From Bittarella massiliensis (ex Durand et al. 2017) (GTDB taxonomy: Bacteria > Bacillota > Clostridia > Oscillospirales > Ruminococcaceae), in the NCBI RefSeq assembly GCF_001486165.1, contig NZ_LN908976.1, positions 620,071 through 684,070 of the forward strand: 64,000 nt of DNA, in the 5' to 3' direction. The position numbers and the translations under genes were made by a program. The notes beneath the pieces were generated by a model that worked only from the letters and a program-made list of their open reading frames with translations, did not search any database and was not told the origin of the DNA. Below are positions 17,575-25,802 of the stretch, piece by piece (positions within the stretch are counted from its first letter, which is position 1; every line of letters begins with the position of its first letter).

Positions 17575-18441
17575 TTAGTGGGCGCCGAACAGGGATTTTG
17601 CAAGGCTGCCGGTCTTGAACAGGGTGTAACACAGCAGGACCGTATAGCCCATGCAGCCCCAGATGGCCGCGGATATGTTGTCGCCGGATGTGGAGATGCC
17701 CTCCACCAGCACGGCATAAATGCCCACGCAGATCATAATAAGGAAGGCCTGGAAGCCCAGGGCCAGCAGCGAGCGAAGGTAATTCTGCCCCGTGGAGCCC
17801 CATTCCCGGTTGACCATCGTGGCAAAGGGGATGGGTCCTATTGAGGTGACCAAATACACCTCAATCATTCTGCCGTAGATCACCAGGAAGATGCAGATAG
17901 AAAGAATCTGCGTACACAGCCCCACGAACACGCTCTGGAACCACAGCCCCAGCAGGGCGCCCACGCTCCAGTCGGCAAGCTGGGTTTCCAGATCGCCCAC
18001 CACACCGGAGATGTCGATACCCGCGTCCGAGATGATGACCCCCGCCGACTGACTGACCACATTCTGCGCCACATCGAACACCGCCATGACGATGTTCCAG
18101 GTGTTGGTGACGATCAGCACTGCACAGAAGGTCTTGAAAATCCACTTGAAGAAAATCCAGGTGTCAAAGTCGTGGAGGTTGTTTTTCTCGATGATGAGCT
18201 GGATCAGCTCGTAGCACATGACGAAGGTGAGGATGATGCCTGCGATGGGGACGATCACCGTCTCCGAGAGGTTGCGGATCATGTTGAAGATGCTGCTGTT
18301 CCAGGCGGCGGGCGTCATGCCGACCTCCCCGGCGATCTCGCCCACCTTTGTGTTCAGGGTATCAAACATCCCGGTCAGGTTTGAAATGATACCGTCAATG
18401 AGCAGTTCCTTGAACCACTCCTGGATCATATCCAATATCAA
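17575..18441 (-). CDS. VirB6-like conjugal transfer membrane protein (CD1112 family)
   Basis: 288 residues with at least five hydrophobic segments (VIVPIAGIILTFVMCYELI, WIFKTFCAVLIVTNTW, LGLWFQSVFVGLCTQILSICIFLVIYG, LALGFQAFLIMICVGIYAVLV, AAIWGCMGYTVLLCYTLF). It starts MILDMIQEWFKELLIDGIISN from a TTG spaced 9 bases from GGAGG. It corresponds to the VirB6/TrbL inner-membrane channel protein of Tn1549-like ICEs. Confidence 0.85.
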   Translation of the reverse strand: MILDMIQEWFKELLIDGIISNLTGMFDTLNTKVGEIAGEVGMTPAAWNSSIFNMIRNLSETVIVPIAGIILTFVMCYELIQLIIEKNNLHDFDTWIFFKWIFKTFCAVLIVTNTWNIVMAVFDVAQNVVSQSAGVIISDAGIDISGVVGDLETQLADWSVGALLGLWFQSVFVGLCTQILSICIFLVIYGRMIEVYLVTSIGPIPFATMVNREWGSTGQNYLRSLLALGFQAFLIMICVGIYAVLVEGISTSGDNISAAIWGCMGYTVLLCYTLFKTGSLAKSLFGAH

Positions 18442-18508
18442 GGGAGATCACCTCCTTTGCGGGGGCTCCCGCTGCAAAGCGAAAGCCCCCGCCGGTTTTG
18501 GAGCAACA

Positions 18509-18730
18509 TCAGGTGGTGGACAGCAGACCGGACAGCAGGGGGATCAGGGTGAGGCCAATGAGGGCAACGCCGCCGCCCGCCATGAGCTGCTTGATGCCCT
18601 GGCTCTTGGAGGCGGGGTTGTCCTGGCCGTAACCTTCCAGAAGGTTGATGCCGCCCCACACGCACAGGCCGCCGCCCAGAGCGATGACCAGAGTCTGCAA
18701 AACGTCAATAGCATTAGTAAAGAAATCCAT
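18509..18730 (-). CDS. Maff2-family small membrane protein
   Basis: 73 residues with two hydrophobic helices (VLQTLVIALGGGLCVWGGINLLEGYG and LMAGGGVALIGLTLIPLLSGLL) and the conserved GYGQDNPASKSQGIKQLMAGGG. Maff2 proteins occupy the pilin-like (VirB2) position in Gram-positive ICEs. The start has AAAGGAAATG upstream, 3 bases after the virD4 stop. Confidence 0.85.
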   Translation of the reverse strand: MDFFTNAIDVLQTLVIALGGGLCVWGGINLLEGYGQDNPASKSQGIKQLMAGGGVALIGLTLIPLLSGLLSTT

Positions 18731-18733
18731 AAA

Positions 18734-19580
18734 TCACATTTCCTTTCGTTCGTTTGAATTGTTGGGTTGAAGGTCGGTGGCTCTCAATTCGTACAGATCG
18801 AAAGGCTCGTCCGGCTTCACAATAGCCGGTCTGCGTTTCATGTACCGTTCAATGTCAAAGGTGTTTTTCTTGTCGGCGTCGGCAAGGTACTTGTAGCGGG
18901 GATGCTTCGTTATATCAAACTTGTCGCTGAAAAACGGCCGCACCCCTCGCAGCTGCAAGATACACTTGCCTCCGTCCATCACCGCGATCTCGTCCTGGGT
19001 CATCAGCTCCTTTCCTAATTTTTGATAGTTGAGGCCGTGAGAAACCTGGCTGCCTCGGTTCTCGGATTGATTGAAGCTGTCGATGGTCTCCTTGCCCAGC
19101 AGCTCCGAGATTTCTTTCAGGGTGGATTTCTCCTTGCCTCCCAAAAACAAGGTGGTGTCGCAGTTGCCCACAATGGTATCTGCGGCATCCTTGTAGATGG
19201 TCTTTAACTGGCTTTGGGACTGCAAAATAATAGAAGCCGAGATTTCCCGGCTCCGAATGGTGGCGATCAACTTGTCGAAGTTGGGTATCTGCCCGATGTT
19301 GGCGAACTCGTCCAGGAGGCACCGCACATGGATGGGCAGCCTGCCGCCGTACACATCGTCCGCCTTGTCACAAAGGAGATTGAATAGCTGGCTTTGCAGC
19401 ATGGCGATGACGAAGTTGAAGGTGGTATCTGTGTCGCTCATAATGAGGAACAGCGCCGTTTTGCGGTCGCCCAGGGTATCCAGCTCCAGTTCATCGTCCG
19501 ACATGATCTCCCGCAGCTCCGCAATATCGAAGGGGGCAAGGCGGGCGCCGCAGCTAATCAAGATGGATTTCAGGGTCTTG
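18734..19580 (-). pseudogene. virD4: VirD4-type coupling protein, 3' part (split by insertion)
   Basis: This is the C-terminal 282 codons of the ICE coupling protein. It contains the Walker B region HVRCLLDEFANIGQIPNF, IATIRSREISASIILQSQSQLK and NCDTTLFLGG. It begins abruptly at GKTLKSILISCG. The 5' part lies 18.7 kb away at 38273-39288. Joined at a shared GG, the two parts give 1863 bases, exactly 621 codons. A TTG at 19561 could restart translation, but the product would lack Walker A and the membrane anchor. The break is caused by the nested element at 19581-38272. Confidence 0.9.
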
Positions 19581-19584
19581 CCAG
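19580..19584. other. Left attachment site of the nested element
   Basis: The junction is at the CC (GG on the minus strand) at 19581-19582. To the left is virD4 sequence; to the right begins element sequence, which contains the small palindrome GACAAATTGTC at about 19586. Serine recombinases cut at a central dinucleotide; here it would be GG. Confidence 0.7.
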
Positions 19585-19630
19585 AGACAAATTGTCAAGG
19601 ACTTTTTAATCAAATTCACAAAAAATCTAC

Positions 19631-19668
19631 AAAAAAGGTGCCAGAAGCACCGTATGGCTCCTGACACC
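19631..19668 (-). terminator. Terminator at the left end of the nested element
   Basis: On the minus strand GGTGTCAGGAGC and GCTTCTGGCACC form a stem with two mismatches, followed by TTTTTT. It ends transcription of the 19681 gene before the virD4 remnant. Confidence 0.7.
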
Positions 19669-19680
19669 TCGTTTGATAGA

Positions 19681-20046
19681 TTACATTTTTCCGTTCAGCA
19701 GGTCTTTGCAGAGATACGCATAGTCTGGCAGCTGGTTGATATATGGCTCCCAGCGCCGCTTGATTTCGGCCAATTCCAGCGGATCGGCTGCTTCCAGCGC
19801 GTGATCGTTGCCCGTCATATATAAAACATCCGTAGCAACATCATCCAAACATCTACCGCAGAGATCAGCGGCTGATTCTATCCTGATGCCAGTATCCACA
19901 TAAAGCGGATTTACGCCAATCGCCAGCCAGACATAGCCTACCTTGTCCGACCAGAGCAGTTCAAAATCAGGGCTTTGCCGCAGATGTTCCGCAAAGACCT
20001 CCTTTACTCGTTCAATTTCATGCTTCTCTTTTTCTGTGTAAAGCAT
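19681..20046 (-). CDS. Conserved hypothetical protein of the nested element
   Basis: 121 residues from the ATG at 20044-20046, which has AGGAGG 10 bases upstream. The sequence is soluble and mixed: EKHEIERVKEVFAEHLRQSP, DKVGYVWLAIGVNPL, then CGRCLDDVATDVLYM. No catalytic motif is recognised. It is the last gene of the leftmost minus-strand group and is followed by a terminator. Confidence 0.6.
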   Translation of the reverse strand: MLYTEKEKHEIERVKEVFAEHLRQSPDFELLWSDKVGYVWLAIGVNPLYVDTGIRIESAADLCGRCLDDVATDVLYMTGNDHALEAADPLELAEIKRRWEPYINQLPDYAYLCKDLLNGKM

Positions 20047-20123
20047 TTTCGTGTCCTCCTTGACAAAAATTTTGGTGCGTACCATCATCAGTTTAGCACA
20101 AGGCAGCTTCGTTTATCAGTCTG

Positions 20124-20318
20124 TCACATCTGCTGAATTTCATTTTTGAGCATACGCTTGATTTTATCGCTCATGGTTTCTGTGCTGGTATTGCTGAAAT
20201 GGACATGAACTTTGTAGGTTGTCTTTCCGATTTTCTTTACCATCGCCGGCGTGTTTTCCGGCGCTCTGGACGCAGTAGCGGCGTCTGCCACCTGCATAGT
20301 ACGGGGTTCTTTGTTCAT
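20124..20318 (-). CDS. tnpW: Transposon-encoded protein TnpW
   Basis: 64 residues: a flexible N-terminus, then the conserved core KKIGKTTYKVHVHFSNTSTE and TMSDKIKRMLKNEI. This matches TnpW, first named in Tn4451 and found in TnpX-type elements. Its function is unknown; it is a marker for this transposon family. The start has AGGAG upstream (GAAAGGAGCGCC-ATG). Confidence 0.8.
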   Translation of the reverse strand: MNKEPRTMQVADAATASRAPENTPAMVKKIGKTTYKVHVHFSNTSTETMSDKIKRMLKNEIQQM

Positions 20319-20361
20319 GGCGCTCCTTTCTCCGAACGGGTCTGTGACACCCGGTAAAAAA

Positions 20362-21225
20362 TCAATCGTGCTTACTGTTTACAATGTCTTTTGCTGTCTG
20401 TCGGGTAGCACCGGCATTTTCTTCCCGGAAATTCTTCCCGTCAAAGAGAATCGGCGCACACCGTTCCAAAATACGATCATAGATACGGGCGTGAGCCAGA
20501 TCAGGTGGGTTTTTCAGCTCGGACAGTTTCAAGTTTGTTGTAATAATCATGGGCCTGCGGCTGCGGTAGCGGCTGTCAATGACGAAAAACATCTGCTCCA
20601 TCGCATACTCGGTATTGCGCTCCACACCCAAATCGTCAATGATGAGCAGGTCGTACTCGTCAAAGCTGGCGATAAAGTCGGCCCTGTCCTCGGAGAACAT
20701 CCCTGTCAGGCGATTCAGAATGGTGGGAAAGTTCGTCATCAGCACCGGCACATCCCGGTCAAGCAGGGCGTTGGCAATACAACCGGCGAAAAAAGACTTG
20801 CCGGTTCCCACATCCCCGAACAACAGCAGGCCGGTGTTGTTTTTATATGCCTCCTTCCAATTTTCCACATAGGCGCGGGCCTTGTCCATCAATGGGTTTT
20901 GCCCGTTATCATTGGAAAATGTGTAGTCGTACAGATAACGGTCTTGCAGGCCCTGTGCCTTTCGGCGTTTGATACGCTCCATGCGGCGCTGCCGTTCCTC
21001 GGCGGCCTTGCGCTGCTCCTCAGCCTCCCGCTGGCACTGGCAGATGCAGCGCGGCATAAAGTAGCCGGGTTTCCCAAAGCATGGCACAACGGTCTGCCTC
21101 TGGCCGCCGCACTTTTTACAGTGAATGAGGCCGTCTGCCGGGTCTATGTACTCGTCCCCGGCCAGTTCCATACCGGCGGCTGCCTTGTCGATCAGCGCCC
21201 GGATTTCTGCGGTAATCTCAATCAT
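20362..21225 (-). CDS. DnaC/IstB-like ATP-binding replication protein
   Basis: 287 residues. An N-terminal cysteine group (CKKCGG, CFGKPGYFMPRCICQCQ) probably binds zinc. The AAA+ core has Walker A LLFGDVGTGKSFFAGCIANAL (about 155-168) and Walker B YDLLIIDDLGVER, with a sensor motif IITTNLKLSEL. It is a helicase loader-type protein that pairs with the DnaD-like protein encoded just upstream, overlapping it by 4 bases. Together they probably start replication of the excised circle. Confidence 0.88.
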   Translation of the reverse strand: MIEITAEIRALIDKAAAGMELAGDEYIDPADGLIHCKKCGGQRQTVVPCFGKPGYFMPRCICQCQREAEEQRKAAEERQRRMERIKRRKAQGLQDRYLYDYTFSNDNGQNPLMDKARAYVENWKEAYKNNTGLLLFGDVGTGKSFFAGCIANALLDRDVPVLMTNFPTILNRLTGMFSEDRADFIASFDEYDLLIIDDLGVERNTEYAMEQMFFVIDSRYRSRRPMIITTNLKLSELKNPPDLAHARIYDRILERCAPILFDGKNFREENAGATRQTAKDIVNSKHD

Positions 21226-21956
21226 ACGGTTTCATCCTCCTTTACGCTGTAATCCCGGTTGCGAGAGGGCGGGGCTGCTTTCTTCGCGTCCTCACCGGCC
21301 CAGCGCCGGATGGTCGCTGCATGGCTCTGATAACGCTTGCCGGTAGAAGCCATGTACTCGGACAGTTTTTCGATGTACTGACCCCATACGGTGGGAAAGC
21401 TGGCCTGCAAGTCTGCCATTTCCTCGTCCGTCAGGAAAACATTTTGGTAACGGCCATAGGCGCGGGCGGAGTGTCCCTTCTCTATCTCTCTCTTTATCTC
21501 TATCTCTTTCTCTAACTCTATCTCTATCTCTGGTGGACGAATGTCGGACAAATGTCCGCCGTTTGTCCGGGGCGCAGAAAGAGCCTTATTTTGGAGCCTC
21601 GCAGCCCGCTTTCGCTCAGCCTCGGTAGAGGACTGGCCGATTAAAAGTTCGATGTTGCTCATGTAGAATGTGCCGCTGTCCAGCACCTCCACAAGACCCA
21701 GCTTCAAAAAGATCTGCAAAGCTCTCTCCACAGTGCCGATCTGCTGGCGGGTAATGGTGGCGATCATCTGCGCCGTGTAAGGAATGTCCTCGTCAAGTTG
21801 AAGCCGTCCACCATGTTTCAGCGATTTCAGATACAGCTTGAGCAGAATGTTGGAATACAGCACACCATCCTGCATACTTTCCAGCAGCACGATGGAATCA
21901 TCGTCAAAATAGTTTTCTTTGAGTTTCAGGTAATAATATTTTCGATTGTCTGACAT
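21222..21956 (-). CDS. Phage replisome organiser / DnaD-like replication protein
   Basis: 244 residues. The N-terminal winged-helix domain (YYYLKLKENYFDDDSIVLLE, YSNILLKLYLKSLKHGGRLQ, TIGTVERALQIFLKLGLVEV-like region) matches the phage replisome organiser N-terminal family. The linker at about residues 142-158 (EIEIELEKEIEIKREIEK) is encoded by a run of imperfect six-base repeats. The C-terminal part (HAATIRRWAGEDAKK) is typical of this group. The stop overlaps the start of the DnaC-like gene. Confidence 0.82.
   Translation of the reverse strand: MSDNRKYYYLKLKENYFDDDSIVLLESMQDGVLYSNILLKLYLKSLKHGGRLQLDEDIPYTAQMIATITRQQIGTVERALQIFLKLGLVEVLDSGTFYMSNIELLIGQSSTEAERKRAARLQNKALSAPRTNGGHLSDIRPPEIEIELEKEIEIKREIEKGHSARAYGRYQNVFLTDEEMADLQASFPTVWGQYIEKLSEYMASTGKRYQSHAATIRRWAGEDAKKAAPPSRNRDYSVKEDETV
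21481..21531. repeat. Six-base microsatellite within the DnaD-like gene
   Basis: The plus strand shows repeated TCTATC/TCTTTC/TCTAAC units over about 51 bases. On the coding strand this gives an E-I/E-K repeat in the interdomain linker. Changes in unit number would keep the frame. Confidence 0.7.
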
Positions 21957-22068
21957 AGGGTTCCTCCTTGGGGTTCTCTTGGGATTCTGTACGCATTTTA
22001 AGGCTATTTTAGTGGGCAGAGGATAAATCTATCAGACTGCCTTTGACACCCCCGAAAAAAACCTTGAT

Positions 22069-22467
22069 TTACAAGGGTTTTTCATCCCCTAAAGCGTGAC
22101 ATTTCTCCCGTTGTTTCCGCTTGCGCTTTGCGGCGTTGATCCGCTTCATGCGTGCGGCACATTCCGGGCAGTATTTGGCTCGGTTGGAACCGGGGGTAAA
22201 CAGTGCCTTACATACGGAGCATTTCTTAGCATTCAGCCGGTGGAACAGCGCCGTTTCCAGTTCCTTATCCTGCGGCAATACCGCCGCCCGAAACCACCTG
22301 CACAACAGGGAGTAGGAAATAGACTGGACACAGACACATTCCTCCCCATCGTCCAGGGCGATACAGTTTCCGTCGATGTAGTTACAGCACTCATGCACCA
22401 GCCTCCGCGCTCTGCGATACTGGTGGTAATCCATGACAGGGATAGGTTCAGTCTTGTTGTTCTTCAT
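22069..22467 (-). CDS. Cysteine-rich VLP-domain protein
   Basis: 132 residues. The core CRWFRAAVLPQDKELETALFH is the diagnostic stretch of the Cys_rich_VLP family. It is followed by a zinc ribbon: CSVCKALFTPGSNRAKYCPEC. An N-terminal group has HECCNYIDGNC and CVCVQ. The C-terminus is very basic (KRINAAKRKRKQREK), fitting nucleic acid binding. It occurs with the replication genes in Tn4451/CTn elements. The exact role is unknown. Confidence 0.8.
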   Translation of the reverse strand: MKNNKTEPIPVMDYHQYRRARRLVHECCNYIDGNCIALDDGEECVCVQSISYSLLCRWFRAAVLPQDKELETALFHRLNAKKCSVCKALFTPGSNRAKYCPECAARMKRINAAKRKRKQREKCHALGDEKPL

Positions 22468-22522
22468 AAATGATTTCTTTCATAAAGCCGGTAACCTCCT
22501 TGAATGAATTTATTGTTAAATA

Positions 22523-22553
22523 TTCGTGCAAAGTATTGTTTTCTTCGTGCAAA
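22523..22553 (+). promoter_or_regulatory. Direct-repeat operator of the toxin-antitoxin pair
   Basis: TTCGTGCAAA occurs at 22523-22532 and again at 22544-22553, spaced 21 bp (two helical turns). It lies immediately upstream of a TATAAT-like box at about 22563-22568. This spacing suits binding of two RelB-type ribbon-helix-helix dimers for autorepression. Confidence 0.55.
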
Positions 22554-22593
22554 TGGCATATACTATAATTGCCAGCAGAAAGGGGTTGATCGT

Positions 22594-22872
22594 ATGGCTG
22601 GAAATACCACAAACATCAGTATCCGCATGGACGCAGATTTGAAAGCGCAGGCGGACGCACTGTTTACTGAACTTGGCATGAACCTGACTACGGCGTTTAA
22701 CATCTTTGTGCGCCAGTCGCTTCGTGAGGGCGGCATTCCCTTTGAAGTAAGGCTGGAACAGCCGAACAAAGAAACGGTTGCTGCCATGCTGGAAGCGGAA
22801 AGGATTGCAAAAGACCCGTCTGTAAAGGGCTATAATGACCTTGACGAGTTGTTTGCTGACCTGAAAAGATGA
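22594..22872 (+). CDS. RelB/DinJ-family antitoxin
   Basis: 92 residues from the ATG at 22594 with AAAGGGG upstream. The ribbon-helix-helix core is TNISIRMDADLKAQADALFTEL followed by GMNLTTAFNIFVRQSLREGG, the standard RelB/DinJ pattern. The C-terminal part (LEAERIAKDPSVKGYNDLDELFADLKR) is the toxin-binding tail. Its stop overlaps the toxin start as ATGA, so the two are translated together. It should neutralise the YafQ toxin and repress the operon. Confidence 0.93.
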   Translation: MAGNTTNISIRMDADLKAQADALFTELGMNLTTAFNIFVRQSLREGGIPFEVRLEQPNKETVAAMLEAERIAKDPSVKGYNDLDELFADLKR

Positions 22873-23159
22873 AAGAAACCAAATATACCGTCAAGTACAC
22901 GACCAGTTTCAAAAAGGACTACAAACGAGCCATAAAGCGTGGCTTGAAGATTGAGCTGTTGGAGCAGGTCGTAGCATTGCTGGCGATGGGCGAACCGCTG
23001 CCAGATAAGAACCGTGACCATGACCTGTCCGGCGATTGGGCAGGCCATCGGGAATGTCACATTCTCCCGGACTGGCTGCTTGTCTACCGCATAGAAGATG
23101 ATGTTCTGGTGCTGACGCTGGCCCGCACCGGCACACACAGCGACTTGTTCGGCAAATAA
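22869..23159 (+). CDS. YafQ-family mRNA interferase toxin
   Basis: 96 residues with the RelE/YafQ fold. YTTSFKKDYKRAIKRG is the N-terminal helix, HDLSGDWAGHRECHILPDWLLVYRI holds the catalytic histidines and arginine, and VLTLARTGTHSDLF is the C-terminal signature. It cleaves mRNA on the ribosome when free. The pair probably stabilises the nested element. Confidence 0.93.
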   Translation: MKETKYTVKYTTSFKKDYKRAIKRGLKIELLEQVVALLAMGEPLPDKNRDHDLSGDWAGHRECHILPDWLLVYRIEDDVLVLTLARTGTHSDLFGK

Positions 23160-23167
23160 ACAGTCTG

Positions 23168-23200
23168 CCGCCGTATGGGGAAACCTGTACGGCGGTTTTT
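23168..23200 (+). terminator. Terminator of the toxin-antitoxin operon
   Basis: CCGCCGTA and TACGGCGG form an 8-bp stem directly followed by TTTTTC. Confidence 0.8.
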
Positions 23201-23266
23201 CTGTGTGCAAAGGTATGTCGTGAAACGCGACGCACCTAAAAGGGGTACGCCAAAACGCGGTAGACT

Positions 23267-24712
23267 TTACCGCTCCGGCCCACGGTCGTGAGACTTGTCC
23301 CTTTCCTGTCGGGACAGCTGCTCGGCGGTTTTGCGGAGCCGTTCCACTGCTTTCAAATCCTCCCTCATGGATTTCATGGCAAGCGTGTCCGTCTGCTTTC
23401 CAGCGGCCAGCTGGTCAATTTCCAGCTGCCATGCCTTTGGGGTGATTGCCTCGCCGCTGTCTTTCAGTTCTTTCAGATACCGGGCCGCTGCGTCATACAG
23501 AATCAGTTCCCGGCTGTGGCGCTGTTCAAACTGTTCCCGTTTTTCCGGCTTTACTTTGGCAAGCTGCTTGTGGATGGACTTGTACTGGTTGTACTGTTCC
23601 CACATCTCCCCGCGCTCGGTAAGGGTAGTGATCCGGCGCTCGGCCTTGACGATCTTTCCGCGCAGGTCATAGTAACGGCTGTTCATATCAGCGATTTTTT
23701 CATGAAGCTGCTGCATAGACTGGATGCCGTTTGCCTGCAAAAAGCTGAATAGTGCAGCGCTTTCCTGCAAAGCCCGGATTTTGCCGGTGCGGGTGCGGGG
23801 AGCGTCCAACTGCTGCTGGGCCTCCCACAAAGCTGTCAAGCTGCTTTGCTGTGTTTGTGGTTTTTCCGTTTCGGCTTTCGACCAGCGATAAAGACGGGTA
23901 ATGCGGGCTTTGATTTCTTTCAGCAGCTTATTGTCGGCGGCGATCTGCCGGTTTACTTCGCCCTTGTCGGTGCGGATGCCGCGCTTTTCCATTTGGCTGG
24001 CAGCTGGCCCCAGATGGACAGAGGGAATCTTATCAATGCCCTGCCGCTTGTAGCTGCGGTGATCTACCAGGGCGGGCTGACCGGCAGCCTCCAATGCCCG
24101 GTTGGTATAAGCCGCCCACGCTGCCCGCCAAATCTCCACATTTTCTTTATCGTTCCAGTCGGTCGTATCCTCTCTGTGATTTTTCCAGCCGCCTTTCCCA
24201 TCCGGGATACGCTGTCCATTCTCGTCCAGATCGTATGCCTTGCGGCACTTTGCACCCCACTGTCCATTTTCTTTCAGAGGCCGGAGCGTCAGCATGATAT
24301 GGACATGAGGGTTGCCGGTTCCCTTGTCATGGATAGCAAAGTCAGCACACATTCCTTTGTCTACAAAGTTGTCCTTCACATAGGCACGCACAAGGGCAAG
24401 CTGCTGTTCGCCGGACAGTTCACGGGGCAGGGCTGCTTCAATCTCGCGGGCAAGCTGGCTGTCCCTTGCTTTCTCGATTTGCTCCACGCTGTTCCAGAGG
24501 ATAGATCGGTCTGCAAATTCCGGCGGCGCGTGGGCAGGCAGCATGATCTCCGCATGGACAATGCCGCCTTTCCGGGTGTAGTCGTGGGTCATTCCGTCCC
24601 ATTCATTTGTCAGCTTGGTTCCGCTGCGGTAAGCAGCTGCGGCAACGGCAGAACGGCCTGCGCTGCGCTTTATGATACTGACGGGGATATGACAGAAATC
24701 TATGGGGAACAC
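23267..24712 (-). CDS. mobA: MobA/MobL-family relaxase of the nested element
   Basis: 481 residues. N-terminal KRSAGRSAVAAAAYRSGTKL and the metal-binding GNPHVHIMLTLRPL (about 132-142) define the MobA/MobL (MOBQ) family. Further relaxase features are KDNFVDKGMCADFAIHD and the C-terminal coiled coil. It nicks the oriT at about 24990 so that the excised element can be mobilised by another T4SS. The GTG start overlaps the ribosome binding site GGAGGTG, while the first well-spaced codon is ATA (reading IDFCHIPVS), so the start is uncertain. Confidence 0.9.
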   Translation of the reverse strand: MFPIDFCHIPVSIIKRSAGRSAVAAAAYRSGTKLTNEWDGMTHDYTRKGGIVHAEIMLPAHAPPEFADRSILWNSVEQIEKARDSQLAREIEAALPRELSGEQQLALVRAYVKDNFVDKGMCADFAIHDKGTGNPHVHIMLTLRPLKENGQWGAKCRKAYDLDENGQRIPDGKGGWKNHREDTTDWNDKENVEIWRAAWAAYTNRALEAAGQPALVDHRSYKRQGIDKIPSVHLGPAASQMEKRGIRTDKGEVNRQIAADNKLLKEIKARITRLYRWSKAETEKPQTQQSSLTALWEAQQQLDAPRTRTGKIRALQESAALFSFLQANGIQSMQQLHEKIADMNSRYYDLRGKIVKAERRITTLTERGEMWEQYNQYKSIHKQLAKVKPEKREQFEQRHSRELILYDAAARYLKELKDSGEAITPKAWQLEIDQLAAGKQTDTLAMKSMREDLKAVERLRKTAEQLSRQERDKSHDRGPER

Positions 24713-24851
24713 CTCCTTTCAGTGAGGGGATAACAGGCTCTGTGGAGCCGGACAAACGCAAAGCGGGTGTTTGGCTGCGCGGGGCGCACAAGGGGTTTGG
24801 GGAGTGTAGCGCCCCATCGCGGACGAAGTACGCAACGCCCGAATATGGGGC

Positions 24852-24886
24852 CCCCACAGAAACCCAGCGGAGCGGTTTTTGTGGGG
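24852..24886. repeat. Inverted repeat in the oriT region
   Basis: CCCCACAGAAACC and GGTTTTTGTGGGG pair with one mismatch around a 9-base loop. It lies in the 300-base gap between the mobA start and the DUF3847 gene, in a GC-rich stretch with no convincing gene. It is probably part of the transfer origin. Confidence 0.5.
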
Positions 24887-24967
24887 AAAGGAGGAGCAAG
24901 GGAGCGTGTGCAGTTTTCGCCGCAAGGCGGGAACGAAACAGAGCGGACTTTGCGACGACGCGCGCAC

Positions 24968-25000
24968 AGCACCGGCAACGGTGTATAAGTGCGCCCTTGT
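24968..25000 (+). other. oriT: oriT of the nested element, RSF1010/pIP501-like nic site
   Basis: TATAAGTGCGCCCTT at about 24984-24998 matches the nic core (TAAGTGCGCCCT) shared by IncQ-type and pIP501/pGO1 transfer origins. As in those, a hairpin lies just 5' of it (CACCG GCAA CGGTG, 24970-24983). The expected cut is in GTGCG/CCCT on the plus strand. A relaxase of the fitting MOBQ family starts 260 bases away. The identification rests on recalled motif identity. Confidence 0.75.
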
Positions 25001-25011
25001 AAACAAGGGAC

Positions 25012-25302
25012 TTACGGCTTGTCCCCGGATTTCGGCAGTTTTGCGGCCAGTTCTGCCGCCCCCGGAAGATGGGACAGGGCAATCAGGAACGCTTTGACCT
25101 CTACGCCGGGAAGGTCGGGGGCCAGAGGGAAAATGCCCTCCAAAACGGCCCCACGCTCAATCAGGCGGCGGGTGCGGGCCTTGCGTTCCTCGTTGCGCTG
25201 CTTGTTCTCCAAAATCTTCTTTCGGTTTTCAAGCTGCCGAATCTCCTTCAGGACTTTCTCCCGTTCTTCTTTTTGGGGGCGGGCTGTAATTTTTTCGTTC
25301 AT
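25012..25302 (-). CDS. DUF3847-family (MobC-like) protein
   Basis: 96 residues from the ATG at 25300-25302 (AGAGGTGCCTGAC upstream). The first 55 residues are a charged coiled coil (EEREKVLKEIRQLENRKKILENK), followed by RKARTRRLIERGAVLEGIF. This is the DUF3847 pattern of proteins encoded upstream of MobA/MobL relaxases. It probably acts as the accessory protein at the adjacent oriT. Confidence 0.75.
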   Translation of the reverse strand: MNEKITARPQKEEREKVLKEIRQLENRKKILENKQRNEERKARTRRLIERGAVLEGIFPLAPDLPGVEVKAFLIALSHLPGAAELAAKLPKSGDKP

Positions 25303-25330
25303 GTCAGGCACCTCTTTTCTTTGAAAATAC

Positions 25331-25792
25331 TCATAGATTGACCGTCCATTTCTGTCGAGCAAAGTACCGGCGTAGCCTCCGCAGTGCGGCATGGATGGAT
25401 TTTCCCGCCTGTGATGGCGTGATACCCTCCATTGCGGCAATATCTTTCACTTTCATACCCAGCATATAGCGGGCGTGAACACGGCGAGCCTGCATAGGCG
25501 GCAGGGAGGAAATGGCTTCGTACAATCGCCGTATCAATTCTTCGTATTCGGCTAATTCTTCTTTTTCTATCAGGTAGTCCTCCGGCGATGGCTGCGCCCA
25601 GCCGATGGCGGCATTTTCGATTCCATCGTTACAATCGAGGGAATAAAACGCCTTATACCGGAACATCTTGCGATCTCTGGCGGCCTCGGCTCTCTTGTCC
25701 AGAAGAAACGCTTCGACGATCTCATCGGACACCTCCACAAAAATGTCCTCTTTGCAAAATGGATAATATTGTTTGAGATTGATGGTCTGCAT
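25331..25792 (-). CDS. Sigma-70 region 4-like protein (first of three)
   Basis: 153 residues from the ATG at 25790-25792 (MQTINLKQYYPFCKEDIFVEV). The C-terminal part LPPMQARRVHARYMLGMKVKDIAAMEGITPSQAGKSIHAALRRL is a sigma region 4 helix-turn-helix. The N-terminal part has none of the region 2 core. Members of this family occur in Tn4451-like and CTn elements. It could act as a split or specialised sigma factor, or as an activator. It ends a three-gene group. Confidence 0.7.
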   Translation of the reverse strand: MQTINLKQYYPFCKEDIFVEVSDEIVEAFLLDKRAEAARDRKMFRYKAFYSLDCNDGIENAAIGWAQPSPEDYLIEKEELAEYEELIRRLYEAISSLPPMQARRVHARYMLGMKVKDIAAMEGITPSQAGKSIHAALRRLRRYFARQKWTVNL

Positions 25793-25802
25793 AGGCACGC
25801 CC

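Noticed and set aside
24719-25006. Several 60- to 160-codon ORFs in both directions between mobA and the DUF3847 gene
   Set aside because: They overlap each other and the inverted repeats of the transfer origin, have no ribosome binding sites and no family resemblance.
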